This document shows, one piece after another, positions 35,101 through 44,638 of a stretch of 64,000 nt of DNA. The stretch is from Arsukibacterium sp. UBA3155. GTDB lineage: Bacteria > Pseudomonadota > Gammaproteobacteria > Enterobacterales > Alteromonadaceae. The number at the start of each line of letters is the position of its first letter. Within the stretch, counting starts at the first letter, position 1. The position numbers were made by a program, and so were the translations under genes. The stretch spans positions 1 through 64,000 of the forward strand of contig DEYP01000003.1 of assembly GCA_002364615.1 (NCBI GenBank). The letters are read 5' to 3'. The notes beneath the pieces were generated by a model, which was not told the origin of the DNA, did not search any database, and saw only the letters and a program-made list of their open reading frames with translations.

Positions 35101-36153
35101 ATGGCTGTACTGAAGACTGTGGCCCGACGCACCGTTAAACTCTTGCTCGGGTTGTTTTTGCTGGTTACCGCTTTGTATTTAATTCTGCTGGTTATTAACT
35201 GGCAGGACGCTAAACCCAATGCCGACAGTTTGCATATGCAAAGCCTGTTGCAGCAGGATGCGATACCAGCAGAGCAAAATGGCTACCACTATTACCTTGC
35301 CCACAATGCCAAAAACGAGCTTTTATTAAGCGGACCACTAGAAGAGCTTTATCGCCAGTGCAACGAAGCAGAGGCTTGCAAAGCATCGCTAAATGCCGAA
35401 ACTGACTTAGCGGCGCAGGTAGCTGAGCAACATCAGTTAATGGCGTTTTATCGGCAGTTATTGCAATACCCACAATGGCAGGAACCGCCACCGACAATAC
35501 AGAGCATACCTGCCTATCAGGGACTATTGCATGGCCAGCGTTTATTTCTATGGCAAACCTGGCTGGAAGCTCAGAACGGCAACATTGAACAGGTTAACGC
35601 TGCCCTGCAAGCAGATTACCAGTTCTGGCATACCGTGTTGACTAACAGCAATAGTCTGATCACCAAGATGGTCAGTAGCGGCGCACTCAAGCACCATTTT
35701 CAGTTTGCTCCCGATATAATCAAGCAACTGCCCAAAGAGCAACGCCCGGCAGCGGTGCCGGCAGCCTGGGCGAGCGCCTTAAGTGATAAAGCCTTGAGCC
35801 TTGAACTGGTGATGGCGGGTGAATGGCATTACGGATCTGATATTATATACAGCGCTTGGAAAGACATTCCCCCGTCAGAGGCTGGTGATAGCAGTGTTTC
35901 GGAAATGCTGTTGGTCTGGCTATCCCGGCCACTGTGGCTACCAGAAGACACTAAAAACATTCGCGCCACACAACTGCTGCAACTACAACAGGATGAGGCT
36001 CATCAACCTGCTTCCGCCACCTGGTATAGCTGGCTGCGCAATCCGGTGGGTAAGTTGTTTATGGCAACCGGCACTGTGACCTATACAGACTATCAGCAAC
36101 GACTGTTAAAACTCGAGCAGCAGCGCCAGGATGTCTTGCAGAACCTGAGTTAG
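35101..36153 (+). CDS. hypothetical protein with N-terminal membrane anchor
   Basis: A 350-residue protein. Residues about 10-33 form one membrane segment after a basic N-terminus, and the remaining 315 residues are soluble, helix-rich and Gln/Trp-rich, expected in the periplasm. No motif is recognised. It is monocistronic: the convergent ohrR gene ends 4 bp away. GGGAATAAATGC lies upstream of the ATG. Confidence 0.75.
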   Translation: MAVLKTVARRTVKLLLGLFLLVTALYLILLVINWQDAKPNADSLHMQSLLQQDAIPAEQNGYHYYLAHNAKNELLLSGPLEELYRQCNEAEACKASLNAETDLAAQVAEQHQLMAFYRQLLQYPQWQEPPPTIQSIPAYQGLLHGQRLFLWQTWLEAQNGNIEQVNAALQADYQFWHTVLTNSNSLITKMVSSGALKHHFQFAPDIIKQLPKEQRPAAVPAAWASALSDKALSLELVMAGEWHYGSDIIYSAWKDIPPSEAGDSSVSEMLLVWLSRPLWLPEDTKNIRATQLLQLQQDEAHQPASATWYSWLRNPVGKLFMATGTVTYTDYQQRLLKLEQQRQDVLQNLS

Positions 36154-36157
36154 CAGG

Positions 36158-36622
36158 TTAAAGCTTATCAGCCGTGGCCGGGCTGCAACTGGCCGCTGCG
36201 CTAACCTGTTGCTGTAATTGCTGCGCCAGTTGCCGTAACTGCACCAGCTGATTATCTTCCATTGCTACCTGGCAGCGCAGTGCCTGCATTACCCCACTAA
36301 TTTCTTGCTGCAAGGCTTTACCAGCAGGGGTTAGCACCACCTGCTTTACCCGTTCGTCATGCGCGCTTGGCAGGCGCTGCAATAATTGCTTTTGCTCCAG
36401 CTTTTTGACTAATGGCGTTAAGGTGCCAGAATCAAATAAGGTGGCCTGCCCGAGCTTACCCAAACTGATATTGTCCTGCTGCCATAAAGCCAGCAATACC
36501 ACGTACTGCGGGTAGGTCAAATCGAACGGCTGCAACAGTGGCCGGTAAAGTCGCACCATCGCATTCGACACACTGTATAGCGCAAAACATAATTGTTGAT
36601 CAAGCGGTAAAGTCAGGCTCAT
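36158..36622 (-). CDS. ohrR: organic peroxide-sensing MarR repressor OhrR
   Basis: A 154-residue MarR-family regulator. The N-terminal LPLDQQLCFALYS carries the reactive Cys12 that is oxidised by organic hydroperoxides in OhrR; the winged helix spans about 45-110 (ISLGKLGQATLFDSGTLTPLVKKLE). Oxidation releases DNA and derepresses ohr, located divergently. The start ATG at 36622 matches OhrR length; the longer frame would cover the shared promoter. Confidence 0.93.
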   Translation of the reverse strand: MSLTLPLDQQLCFALYSVSNAMVRLYRPLLQPFDLTYPQYVVLLALWQQDNISLGKLGQATLFDSGTLTPLVKKLEQKQLLQRLPSAHDERVKQVVLTPAGKALQQEISGVMQALRCQVAMEDNQLVQLRQLAQQLQQQVSAAASCSPATADKL

Positions 36623-36664
36623 ATCAGGGTCCGGGTTAGCAAAGCACTGCCGCGTAGTATAGCG

Positions 36665-36710
36665 ACTTGCAATTAAGCAGTACACAACAAACTTGCACAC
36701 AAGATTATTG
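36665..36710. promoter_or_regulatory. candidate OhrR operator region
   Basis: The 142-bp space between divergent ohrR and ohr contains CTTGCAATTAAG (36666-36677) and CTTGCACACAAG (36692-36703), two imperfect palindromes sharing TTGCA. OhrR typically binds AT-rich inverted repeats with TTGCAA-like halves between the divergent genes. Binding is inferred. Confidence 0.4.
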
Positions 36711-36764
36711 CATGCTAACGTGTTGTCACTTACCGAAGCATTTATCATTAACTTAGGAGTTACC

Positions 36765-37181
36765 ATGGATATTCTTTATAAAGCAGTTGTTACCTCTACC
36801 GGCGGCCGTAACGGCGAAGCAAAATCAGATGATGGTTTATTGAATGTAAAATTATCTGCCCCGAAAGAGCTTGGTGGTGATGGCGGTGCCACTAATCCGG
36901 AACAACTTTTTGCCGCTGGCTATTCTGCCTGCTTTATTGGTGCATTAAAGGCCGTTTCGGCAAAAACCAAAACCAGCCTGCCAGATAACTTAAGCCTGAC
37001 CGCCGAAGTGGGCATTGGCAAAATTGAAGGCGGCTTTGGGTTAGATGTAGATTTATATATAAAACTGCCGGGTATGGACCAGGCTGCCGCCGATAAGCTG
37101 GTTGAGCAGGCGCATCAGGTGTGCCCGTATTCAAATGCGACCCGTGGCAATATTGAAGTGCGGTTGCACGTTTCAGTATAA
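36765..37181 (+). CDS. ohr: organic hydroperoxide resistance protein Ohr
   Basis: A 138-residue thiol peroxidase of the Ohr/OsmC family. The two catalytic cysteines are in SACFIGAL (Cys56) and VCPYSNATRG (Cys120); Arg15 in TGGRNG and the GGDGGATNPEQLFAAGY region complete the active site. It reduces organic hydroperoxides using lipoylated proteins as reductant in characterised members. ATG 36765 has TAGGAG upstream. Followed by a clear terminator. Confidence 0.96.
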   Translation: MDILYKAVVTSTGGRNGEAKSDDGLLNVKLSAPKELGGDGGATNPEQLFAAGYSACFIGALKAVSAKTKTSLPDNLSLTAEVGIGKIEGGFGLDVDLYIKLPGMDQAAADKLVEQAHQVCPYSNATRGNIEVRLHVSV

Positions 37182-37195
37182 GCACTGACTGAACC

Positions 37196-37227
37196 AAAAG
37201 CGCAGGCTATGGCCTGCGCTTTTTTTC
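37196..37227 (+). terminator. ohr terminator
   Basis: AAAGCGCAGGC (37197-37207) pairs with GCCTGCGCTTT (37212-37222) with a 4-nt loop, followed by a T run. Classical intrinsic terminator for ohr; the A run on the left may also serve the convergent PHB depolymerase gene poorly. Confidence 0.92.
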
Positions 37228-37269
37228 TTTATAGTAGTGCTCTTTACTACGGTTCTTTAATGCGGATCT

Positions 37270-39207
37270 TTACTGCGGACAGGCTCCTGTTTGCCAGAAA
37301 GTGCCGTCATCCGATGACAACGTAGTCACCCCCCAGGTAGAGCCCGCCATTGCCGCATTACTGCCGTTAGCAAAATAGTTTGGCGTGTAAAAGTTGCCGG
37401 TACTGTAGGCCCGACCCGCCACTTTATGGCTGTAATTATTGGTAGTAAAAACAACACAATCGGTTGCAGGTGGCGGGTTGTCATTATCACCACCATCATC
37501 ACCATCGCCCGGATTAGCGCTGCTACAGGTCTGAGCCGGGCCAAAACAACTGGCATCTTCATCCTGCCAGCGACACTGGTTGCCGGTGATCACGTTTTCA
37601 CGTAATACAAAGCTGGCCGTGCTGTATTCCAGATAGCAATTAGCATAATTGGTATAATCCAGCCGGCCGGCACTAATATGTTGCGCCAGGGTGGCATTCT
37701 GACCGGCATCAATAGTAAAGCTTAGCGGCTCAGCACTGAATAAGCCGCCAACATCGGTCGCGGTGATTAAGGCTGTTTGCTCGCCCCCCGCCAGCTGGCA
37801 TTGCTGTGCACTAAACCTATCACCGCTGATGTCGGCGGTAACAGTGGTGCTGTTAAATTCCACCGCTACCGTATCGAGGTTACGATTTAAGTCAAACACC
37901 CGACCGCTTATTACAGCGCACTGGCCATCTACTGCCACAGCCAGTTCTGACAATTCCGGTGGCGCAGCCGCCGGCGGCGGACCAATTAACAGCTGCTCGG
38001 TATAAGCGGTACTGACCAAACCGCCGCTGTCGGCTGCTGTGACAGTAAGTTGATACCAGTCATCTGCCAATACCGGGCTGTTAAGGCTGAAATCACCAGA
38101 CGAGCCGGGCACAGTGCTTACCAGCTGTTGCTGACCAACACTATCGGTAAAGCTGGCCGTTACGGTGATAGCATCACCATCAACATCGTTTGCATTGCCG
38201 GTTATTGTGACGATGCTGGCTTGCTGGTTTACACTAACGCCGCTAAGTTCAGGTGCACTGTTACGATTAACCCGCTGGTTATTATCCTGAAAATACTGGC
38301 CCAGATAGCTAGCGTAATTAATGCTGTTGCCATTAATGTAAGAGCCGCTGGCACCCTGGCCACCCGACCAGGCATGATCAACATTATTAAACCACAACAT
38401 GGAGACACGACCATCCTGCCACAATGATTCGTCAGCGGTGCGGCCAGCGCCACTACTGATCAGATTTTCACCACTAAGACGCGATACATTGTATAAATCG
38501 GCCAAGCCATTAGCGTTTTGCTCGTTGTAGCACAAATTAACGGTGGTATCGTTGCGCCCTTGAGCAATCGAGGCAATCTGGCTGTCAAAATGACCAGAAA
38601 AACTGCCGGCATACTGAGCACAGCGGCTAGCGACATTGGCGGTTTCACAAGGCCCGATAGCACCGCTTGAACTGGTGCCGATGCTGGGGCCGGCGCTAAT
38701 ACCCATGCCAGCAAACACATCGGGTGCCAGGCAAGCGGTAGTATTGGCAAAAGCAGCACCGGAGGATAGCCCCGCGATATACACCTGATTGGGGTCAATC
38801 TGGTAGTTAACATCAGCAACCAGATTATTGGCCAGGGTAATTAAATTTTTGTAGTCACCAGCACTGCGGGCTTTGGTGCCCTGCCAGTAAGACCAGCAAC
38901 CAAAACCGGCTTTGTTCATGGCATCAGGTACCGCAATCACCAGGCCATATTGCTCTGCAGCCTGGGTTAAATTGGCAGTTAAATAAGCATCAATAGACTG
39001 AGTACAGCCATGCAGCACCAGCAGTAAACCGCGGCCCTGGCCAATGGCGGATACGCTGTCTGGCGAATACAAATGCACTTTATTAAAACCGCCTACCCTG
39101 ACATTCTGTTGCCAGCTGCCTGCTATTGCCGGGCTGGCAAGTAAGCCAGTGGCGAGCAATAAACCGGCTAGCATGCGCCTGGCCCGGCTAAGATTCTGAA
39201 TTTTCAC
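37270..39207 (-). CDS. extracellular PHB depolymerase family esterase, multidomain
   Basis: A 645-residue secreted protein (signal peptide to about residue 29, GTG start after AAGGAA). Residues 35-310 are an alpha/beta-hydrolase of the PHB depolymerase/feruloyl esterase group: oxyanion region VLHGCTQ (64-70), nucleophile GLSSG (Ser148) and a late His in NNVDHAWSG. Then two immunoglobulin-like/cadherin-like modules (about 325-420 and 425-510). A Cys-rich C-terminal part follows, with an acidic GDGDDGGDND linker and a terminal carbohydrate- or polymer-binding-like repeat. It probably attaches to and hydrolyses an insoluble polyester or acylated polymer outside the cell. Confidence 0.88.
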   Translation of the reverse strand: MKIQNLSRARRMLAGLLLATGLLASPAIAGSWQQNVRVGGFNKVHLYSPDSVSAIGQGRGLLLVLHGCTQSIDAYLTANLTQAAEQYGLVIAVPDAMNKAGFGCWSYWQGTKARSAGDYKNLITLANNLVADVNYQIDPNQVYIAGLSSGAAFANTTACLAPDVFAGMGISAGPSIGTSSSGAIGPCETANVASRCAQYAGSFSGHFDSQIASIAQGRNDTTVNLCYNEQNANGLADLYNVSRLSGENLISSGAGRTADESLWQDGRVSMLWFNNVDHAWSGGQGASGSYINGNSINYASYLGQYFQDNNQRVNRNSAPELSGVSVNQQASIVTITGNANDVDGDAITVTASFTDSVGQQQLVSTVPGSSGDFSLNSPVLADDWYQLTVTAADSGGLVSTAYTEQLLIGPPPAAAPPELSELAVAVDGQCAVISGRVFDLNRNLDTVAVEFNSTTVTADISGDRFSAQQCQLAGGEQTALITATDVGGLFSAEPLSFTIDAGQNATLAQHISAGRLDYTNYANCYLEYSTASFVLRENVITGNQCRWQDEDASCFGPAQTCSSANPGDGDDGGDNDNPPPATDCVVFTTNNYSHKVAGRAYSTGNFYTPNYFANGSNAAMAGSTWGVTTLSSDDGTFWQTGACPQ

Positions 39208-39430
39208 GTCTGTAGTTCCTTATTTTTTTAGGTTAAGTGAACACCGCAGCGACGCTACTTTTCCTTGTTTCGACCTCTGACTCCCCGTAGCAAGCTGGGG
39301 TGCCCAACAACTATAGAAGCCGATCAGCAATAACGGTTTAGTACTTTAGTGCTGCCCCCGGTTTTGCATCTGCTCGCCAGCAAACCCGGAATAACGTAAA
39401 CTGCCTGCAACATAGCAAACAGCAGCTTTT

Positions 39431-40318
39431 ATGAATAAACCCGCCAAACTTCACCCGCGTAACCTGCATCACGGCCGCTATAATTTAGCGGAGCTTTGCC
39501 GCAGTTATCCGGCGTTACAAGCCTATCTGGTGTTAAATCCTGCCGGCGAGCAAACCATTAACTTTAGTGAGCCGGCGGCAGTACAAGCTTTAAATGCGGC
39601 CTTGCTTAAGCACTACTATCATGTTGACTACTGGCAGTTACCGCCGGGGTATTTGTGTCCGCCTATTCCGGGCCGGGCCGATTATATTCACACTGCCGCC
39701 GATTTGCTGGCCGGGCCGGATGGCGTACCAACGGGCAAACAAATTACCCTGCTGGATATAGGCTGTGGTGCCAACCTTATTTACCCGATAATTGCCAGTC
39801 GCAGTTATGGCTGGCGCTGTATTGGCAGCGACATTGACACGGTGGCACTCAAAGCAGCGCAGCTAATTATCGACAGTAACCCGCCATTAAAAGGCCAGAT
39901 CAGCCTGCGCCGGCAGCCAGACAATAATGCTATTTTGCGCGGTATCATCAAACCGGATGACCAATTTGCTTTAACGGTGTGCAACCCGCCATTTTATGCT
40001 TCAGCGGTAGAAGCAGCGGCGGCTAATCAGCGCAAACGATTCAACCTGAAGCTGGCTGACAGCCCACAACAACGTAATTTTGGCGGCCAGCAACACGAGC
40101 TATGGTGCCCGGGTGGTGAGTTAGCCTTTATTGGCCAGATGATCAGCGAAAGCGTGGCCTTTGCCAGCCAGGTTGGCTGGTTCAGCAGTCTGGTGTCGCA
40201 GCAAAGCCATCTGAAAACATTGTTGGCAAAGGCGCGCCAGGCCGGTGCAGCGGAGGTAAAACAAATAAACATGCAGCAGGGACAGAAAAGCAGTCACTTA
40301 CTGGCGTGGCGTTTTTAA
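39431..40318 (+). CDS. rlmF: 23S rRNA (adenine(1618)-N(6))-methyltransferase
   Basis: A 295-residue SAM-dependent enzyme with the RlmF start LHPRNLHHGRYNLAELC, the SAM-binding LLDIGCGANLIYP and the N6-adenine methylase motif VCNPPFYAS. Arrangement and length fit RlmF (YbiN), which modifies A1618 of 23S rRNA. The ATG has little ribosome-site support but starts the conserved block. No operon partner. Confidence 0.94.
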   Translation: MNKPAKLHPRNLHHGRYNLAELCRSYPALQAYLVLNPAGEQTINFSEPAAVQALNAALLKHYYHVDYWQLPPGYLCPPIPGRADYIHTAADLLAGPDGVPTGKQITLLDIGCGANLIYPIIASRSYGWRCIGSDIDTVALKAAQLIIDSNPPLKGQISLRRQPDNNAILRGIIKPDDQFALTVCNPPFYASAVEAAAANQRKRFNLKLADSPQQRNFGGQQHELWCPGGELAFIGQMISESVAFASQVGWFSSLVSQQSHLKTLLAKARQAGAAEVKQINMQQGQKSSHLLAWRF

Positions 40319-40336
40319 GCGACCCATAAAACGTGC

Positions 40337-41377
40337 TTACCAGCGCGCAAAATGATCCTCCGCCAGCCCCTGCTGACCGCTGCAACTGATTTTCTGACCA
40401 TCACAGAGGGTGATGGTGCCATGCCAGCTGCCACAATACTGCCGAAAATTACTGGCCAGCAGCCCCAGGTTAAGCCGCTCTTGGCGTTTTACCGCCGGAA
40501 TAAACTGTAATTGCACCGTGCCACACTGACTGAACACTTGCCAAGATGCATCGGGTTGCTGGCGGTTAAACACAAATTGCAGCGGTGGTAATAGATAGCG
40601 CTTACCGTTTAACCAGCAACAGTTCTCAGTACCGCCGGTTTCATTAACCCCGGCTGCCAGGTTGAAACCGATCCGGTGCTGGCCGTCATAGCCACTTAAA
40701 CTGCCCCAACGCCAACTGGTTTCCCGGCGCATATAACCTGCTGAAAAATCATAGCCGCCGAGCGCACTGTCTAGCGCTATCGGCTGTTGCTTTAGTTGTA
40801 TCTCGCCGCTTACCTGCAAGGCATTGTGTTTTTGGGTGTAGGTCCAGCCGCTATAACCGGTAGGCAAACACAGCGCCAGTGGCTCTGCGGCTTCGCCCGG
40901 CGTTAAGTGTAAATTAGCACTGAGCTCAGCGCTTTGTAGCGTCAGCTGCCAGCTAAAGCCCTGCGGCTGAATACTGATACGATTCGCGCCCCCGGTAATC
41001 CGCGCCAGCCCGGCAGTGGGAGAATCACTCATCCGGCTATTGCGGGACAACGGTTGCAGCAATTTGAATTCAGTTAGGCTGGCATCTTCGCGCTGATACA
41101 AATAGGCAAAACCAGAACACAAGTAGCGAATATCGGCAATGGCTGCCGCCAGGATCCAGTCGGGGTGGCAGATACTGACAAACTGAAATTGCTTATAATG
41201 CGCCCAACGTGCCAGCCGGCTGGCGAGCTTGTCCATCGGCGTACGGTAGATAAAATCTGCCTGGTTCAGCTCGGTAACCGGCTGCTTAAAGATACCAAAT
41301 TGTGGCTGCCCATCAGGTTGGATCAGCTTAAAAGGGCGGGGTTGTGCGCTGGGATCTGAAGGAACCGTGATTGCCAT
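40337..41377 (-). CDS. DUF2804 family protein
   Basis: A 346-residue, beta-rich, soluble protein ending with the DUF2804 signature GLAEDHFARW. Conserved aromatic and Gly-rich segments (GGYDFSAGYMRRETSWRWGSLSG) resemble lipocalin-like AttH/DUF2804 proteins. Function unknown. No signal peptide. Convergent with rlmF, 18 bp between the ends. Confidence 0.85.
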   Translation of the reverse strand: MAITVPSDPSAQPRPFKLIQPDGQPQFGIFKQPVTELNQADFIYRTPMDKLASRLARWAHYKQFQFVSICHPDWILAAAIADIRYLCSGFAYLYQREDASLTEFKLLQPLSRNSRMSDSPTAGLARITGGANRISIQPQGFSWQLTLQSAELSANLHLTPGEAAEPLALCLPTGYSGWTYTQKHNALQVSGEIQLKQQPIALDSALGGYDFSAGYMRRETSWRWGSLSGYDGQHRIGFNLAAGVNETGGTENCCWLNGKRYLLPPLQFVFNRQQPDASWQVFSQCGTVQLQFIPAVKRQERLNLGLLASNFRQYCGSWHGTITLCDGQKISCSGQQGLAEDHFARW

Positions 41378-41642
41378 AATGCTTCCGAGAGTAACAATTC
41401 GCCGATTAATCTAAACGTTACGCCGTTACTCCGCACCCCTTTTTTAACAAAAATACCGTTTAACAAGCGTATGTTTAGATTAGATTATGAAACGGTCGAT
41501 GTCGCACACAATTATCGATTGCCGATTTGCCGCAACTTTGCTAACTTTCCGATGTCAATTACTTACATTTGCCCAACTGATTTGTTAACAACTTAACAAG
41601 CAACGTGGGCCTTCATTTTAAGCAATGGTGGTAGGGTTACCC

Positions 41643-43280
41643 ATGTTAAAACGCAGCTTGTTAATCTCTTCTGTTTTTTTACTCACTGCCTGTGGTGGTG
41701 GTGGTTCTGGCAACATCGGTAGCGGTGGTGGCACAGGCGGTGGCTCAGGTGTGACGCCGCCTACCTGGACCGCTGGCGTATTCCCGGCAGAAAGTAATTT
41801 TAAAAATTACTGTGCCACACCGCGCACCGGCACCGATCCTTTTAATAATAATCAGCCTTTCCCGGACAGGGCTGGCACCAGCATGCATGAAAAAATGTGG
41901 CTGCGATCCTGGAGCAACAACACCTACTTATGGTACCGAGAGCTGCCTGATAATAATCCGGCAAATTTTAATACGGTAAAAGCCTTTTTTGACCAACTGA
42001 AAACCGACGAGCTGACCGATTCCGGCGCCGAAAAAGACAATTTTCACTTTTCTGAAAACACAGCCAGTTATAAACAACGCACCCAGTCGGGTGTCAGCTC
42101 AGGTTATGGCATTAGCTGGTCGTTTGGCAGCACCACGCCACCGCGCTCATTACTGGTCGCTTATACCGAGCCAGATTCACCGGCAGCCAATGCCAATATA
42201 TTACGTGGCGCTGATTTAGTTGAAGTAAATGGTGTGGATTTTGTTAATGACAATACCAATGCTGGCGTTAATGCAATAAATGCCGCGCTGTTTCCTGAGA
42301 GCGCCGGCGAGCAGCATGAATTTGTGTTTTTAGTAAACGGCGGTGAAACCCTTACCGTGACCCTGACCTCAGCTGATGTTGCCAGTAGCCCGGTGCAAAA
42401 TGTCCAGATACTGGATACCGATGCCGGCAAAATCGGCTATTTACAATTTAACAGCCATATCTCGCTGGCACAGGGCCAACTAATTAATGCGGTAGACAGC
42501 TTTGCTGATGCCAATGTCAGTGAGGTGGTGCTTGACTTACGTTATAACGGTGGCGGTCTGCTGGCGCTGGCCTCGCAATTTGCCTATATGGTCACCGGCG
42601 ATGCCATTATTCAGGACCGGATTTTCGAAAGAACCATTTTTAATGATAAATACCCCAACCGTGATCCGGTAACCGGCCAGACCTTAAGCCCGATGCCGTT
42701 TTACGGCTTTGAAATTGACTATGAAGCAGGTCGTTTAACTAATACCCCTTTGCCGGCACTTAACCTGAACCGGATTTTTGTGTTGTCGACCGGCGATACC
42801 TGCTCGGCCAGCGAAGCCTTTATCAACGGCCTGCGCGGTATTGATGTCGAAGTTATTCTGATTGGTGACCAAACCTGCGGTAAGCCTTACGGGTTTTACC
42901 CAACCGATAACTGCGGCACCACCTACTTTACCATTCAGTTTAGCGGCGCCAATGCTAAGGGGTTTGGTGAATATGCCGACGGTTTTTATCCGACCCCGGT
43001 ACCCACTTTTGCCGCAGACGTAAAGGGCTGCCAGGTAGCGGACGATTTCTCGGCCCAGCTTGGCGATCCGAACGAGAATATGCTGGCCAGCGCGTTGCAC
43101 TACGCCACCTTTGATAGCTGTCCGGTAGGCGTTGCAAGCCAGAGCCTGAACAGCCAGCAACAGCGGCAAAATGACGACAGCGGTCTGAGCATTCGCCGCC
43201 ATGATCCGCGGATGGAAGCCTTTTTACTGGAAGATAAAATTAATCAGCCAATTAAACCGGCCCGGGATACCCAACAATAA
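41643..43280 (+). CDS. S41 family peptidase lipoprotein (C-terminal processing protease-like)
   Basis: A 545-residue lipoprotein: signal and lipobox LTAC (Cys17), then a Gly-rich flexible linker. After an N-terminal helical region comes a PDZ domain (about 150-240, GYGISWSFG to VNGVDF) and the S41 protease core: GKIGYLQFNSHIS, LDLRYNGGG, TCSASEAF (Ser388/Ser390 as nucleophile region) and a Lys in TCGKPYGF. This is a tail-specific-protease-like enzyme anchored in the envelope. ATG 41643 begins the signal; an upstream frame is not favoured. Confidence 0.92.
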   Translation: MLKRSLLISSVFLLTACGGGGSGNIGSGGGTGGGSGVTPPTWTAGVFPAESNFKNYCATPRTGTDPFNNNQPFPDRAGTSMHEKMWLRSWSNNTYLWYRELPDNNPANFNTVKAFFDQLKTDELTDSGAEKDNFHFSENTASYKQRTQSGVSSGYGISWSFGSTTPPRSLLVAYTEPDSPAANANILRGADLVEVNGVDFVNDNTNAGVNAINAALFPESAGEQHEFVFLVNGGETLTVTLTSADVASSPVQNVQILDTDAGKIGYLQFNSHISLAQGQLINAVDSFADANVSEVVLDLRYNGGGLLALASQFAYMVTGDAIIQDRIFERTIFNDKYPNRDPVTGQTLSPMPFYGFEIDYEAGRLTNTPLPALNLNRIFVLSTGDTCSASEAFINGLRGIDVEVILIGDQTCGKPYGFYPTDNCGTTYFTIQFSGANAKGFGEYADGFYPTPVPTFAADVKGCQVADDFSAQLGDPNENMLASALHYATFDSCPVGVASQSLNSQQQRQNDDSGLSIRRHDPRMEAFLLEDKINQPIKPARDTQQ

Positions 43281-43368
43281 AGCGTGGGTTATTATTGAGC
43301 TGATTGGTGGCGAGCCGGTAAAGCTGGCAAATAGCTATTGCCAGCCGGCTGCTATATCCGGGCAGTCA

Positions 43369-43989
43369 TTAACGTCTGACTGCTCCGGCTGAAGCAAAAA
43401 ACATCAGATAGACTAGCCGGGAATCTTCAGGGGTTGAACCAAACGACTCGCCGGCAGAGTGCCATAACCAGGGCCGCAGCAAAATCAGTCGGTTAAAGCG
43501 CATCGGGATCCGGTGCGTCATCTCCCACTTGGAATCATCGTTCGAATCGGTTGCCAGCAGGTCAGAAATCCACTTTTTCGCAGAAGGCGCGCCAAATCGT
43601 TGCATGGCTTCCTGATCGTTATATGGCACCCGCTCGGTATTGGTGGCTTTATGGCGAAAAAACTCAGTACCACCTTTGCAATCTTCCGGCCGCGACATAT
43701 ACAAAATACCTGACCAGTGCGAGCTATCAACGTGTACTTTAGCCGTCCCAACATCATTTGCAGAAGCAAGCCGAAACTTACCATGCGCCTGATTATGCGC
43801 CATGGCCATTAACGGCTCGCCTACCAGACGGGAAACCTGCTCGTTCAACCCTTCAAGATTTAAACGCTGCGCAGAGTTCCTGCCCGGATACGGTCCTTGC
43901 GCATCAGGATAGTTTAAGCTAAGCCCTGCATCCCGTAACTGATGCGGGTTATCCAGAAAGTCGTCTACTACAATAAATGAGGTGGGCAC
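43369..43989 (-). CDS. DUF6445 family 2-oxoglutarate/Fe(II) oxygenase-like protein
   Basis: A 206-residue cytoplasmic protein with a readable double-stranded beta-helix iron site: HxD in KVHVDSSHW, distal His in WLWHSAGES and the 2-oxoglutarate Arg in DSRLVYLMFF. The DDFLDNP start and overall length match DUF6445. In Alteromonadales such genes often neighbour tryptophan halogenase or TonB receptor genes; none is seen here. GTG start after AGGATTTT. Substrate unknown. Confidence 0.82.
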   Translation of the reverse strand: MPTSFIVVDDFLDNPHQLRDAGLSLNYPDAQGPYPGRNSAQRLNLEGLNEQVSRLVGEPLMAMAHNQAHGKFRLASANDVGTAKVHVDSSHWSGILYMSRPEDCKGGTEFFRHKATNTERVPYNDQEAMQRFGAPSAKKWISDLLATDSNDDSKWEMTHRIPMRFNRLILLRPWLWHSAGESFGSTPEDSRLVYLMFFASAGAVRR

Positions 43990-44067
43990 TATAAAATCCT
44001 TTGTTATTTTTTTTGTAGTGCCAGTCTAGGCCGTTCATCCTTAGTAGATCAACCCATTTAATTTGTC

Positions 44068-44568
44068 TTAATGCACCTTGCCGGCAACTTGCTCAATATC
44101 ATGCTGTAGCTTTTTACGAAAGCCAAGGCTAAAACCAATTTCCGCCACCACAAACAACGGCCCGACAAACAGCCCGACGATATCGTCGACAAAAGCTGGT
44201 TTTTTACCTTCGTAATAGTGGCCGATAAACTGTAACACCCAGCCAGCCATAAAAATAAGCAGTGAGCTGCTAAGCCAGATAGCAAAAGGTTGGGCGGCGA
44301 GCAAAGTGGCCAAAGCGAAGCAGCTGCCGCTAAATACCAGCATCACCAGGCCGAATCGCAGGTCGAGTCGGAAATAAAAAATGGCCGTAGCCACAAACAA
44401 TAATAACGCTGGGGTAAGCATCACACCCGCCAGGCTAAACATCGGCAATGATAACAGGCTGAAAATAGCCACGATAATAAGCGGGATGCCAACATAATGA
44501 GTTGTAACATTGCGATGGTCGCGATGGTACAACGCATACTGGCTTAAATGCTCCGTCAGGTTTTTCAT
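44068..44568 (-). CDS. Mpo1-like (DUF962) membrane protein
   Basis: A 166-residue membrane protein with the DUF962 start YHRDHRNVTTHYVGIP, three to four helices and WVLQFIGHYYEGKKPA. The invariant His residues match yeast Mpo1, an Fe(II)-dependent dioxygenase that oxidises 2-hydroxy fatty acids. A similar lipid role is possible in bacteria but unproven. Confidence 0.9.
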   Translation of the reverse strand: MKNLTEHLSQYALYHRDHRNVTTHYVGIPLIIVAIFSLLSLPMFSLAGVMLTPALLLFVATAIFYFRLDLRFGLVMLVFSGSCFALATLLAAQPFAIWLSSSLLIFMAGWVLQFIGHYYEGKKPAFVDDIVGLFVGPLFVVAEIGFSLGFRKKLQHDIEQVAGKVH

Positions 44569-44638
44569 CGTTAGTGGCTCCGATTAACAAAGGGTTGGGC
44601 AAGAATAGTTTTTGCTAACAACTGATGCTGCCGTTTTT

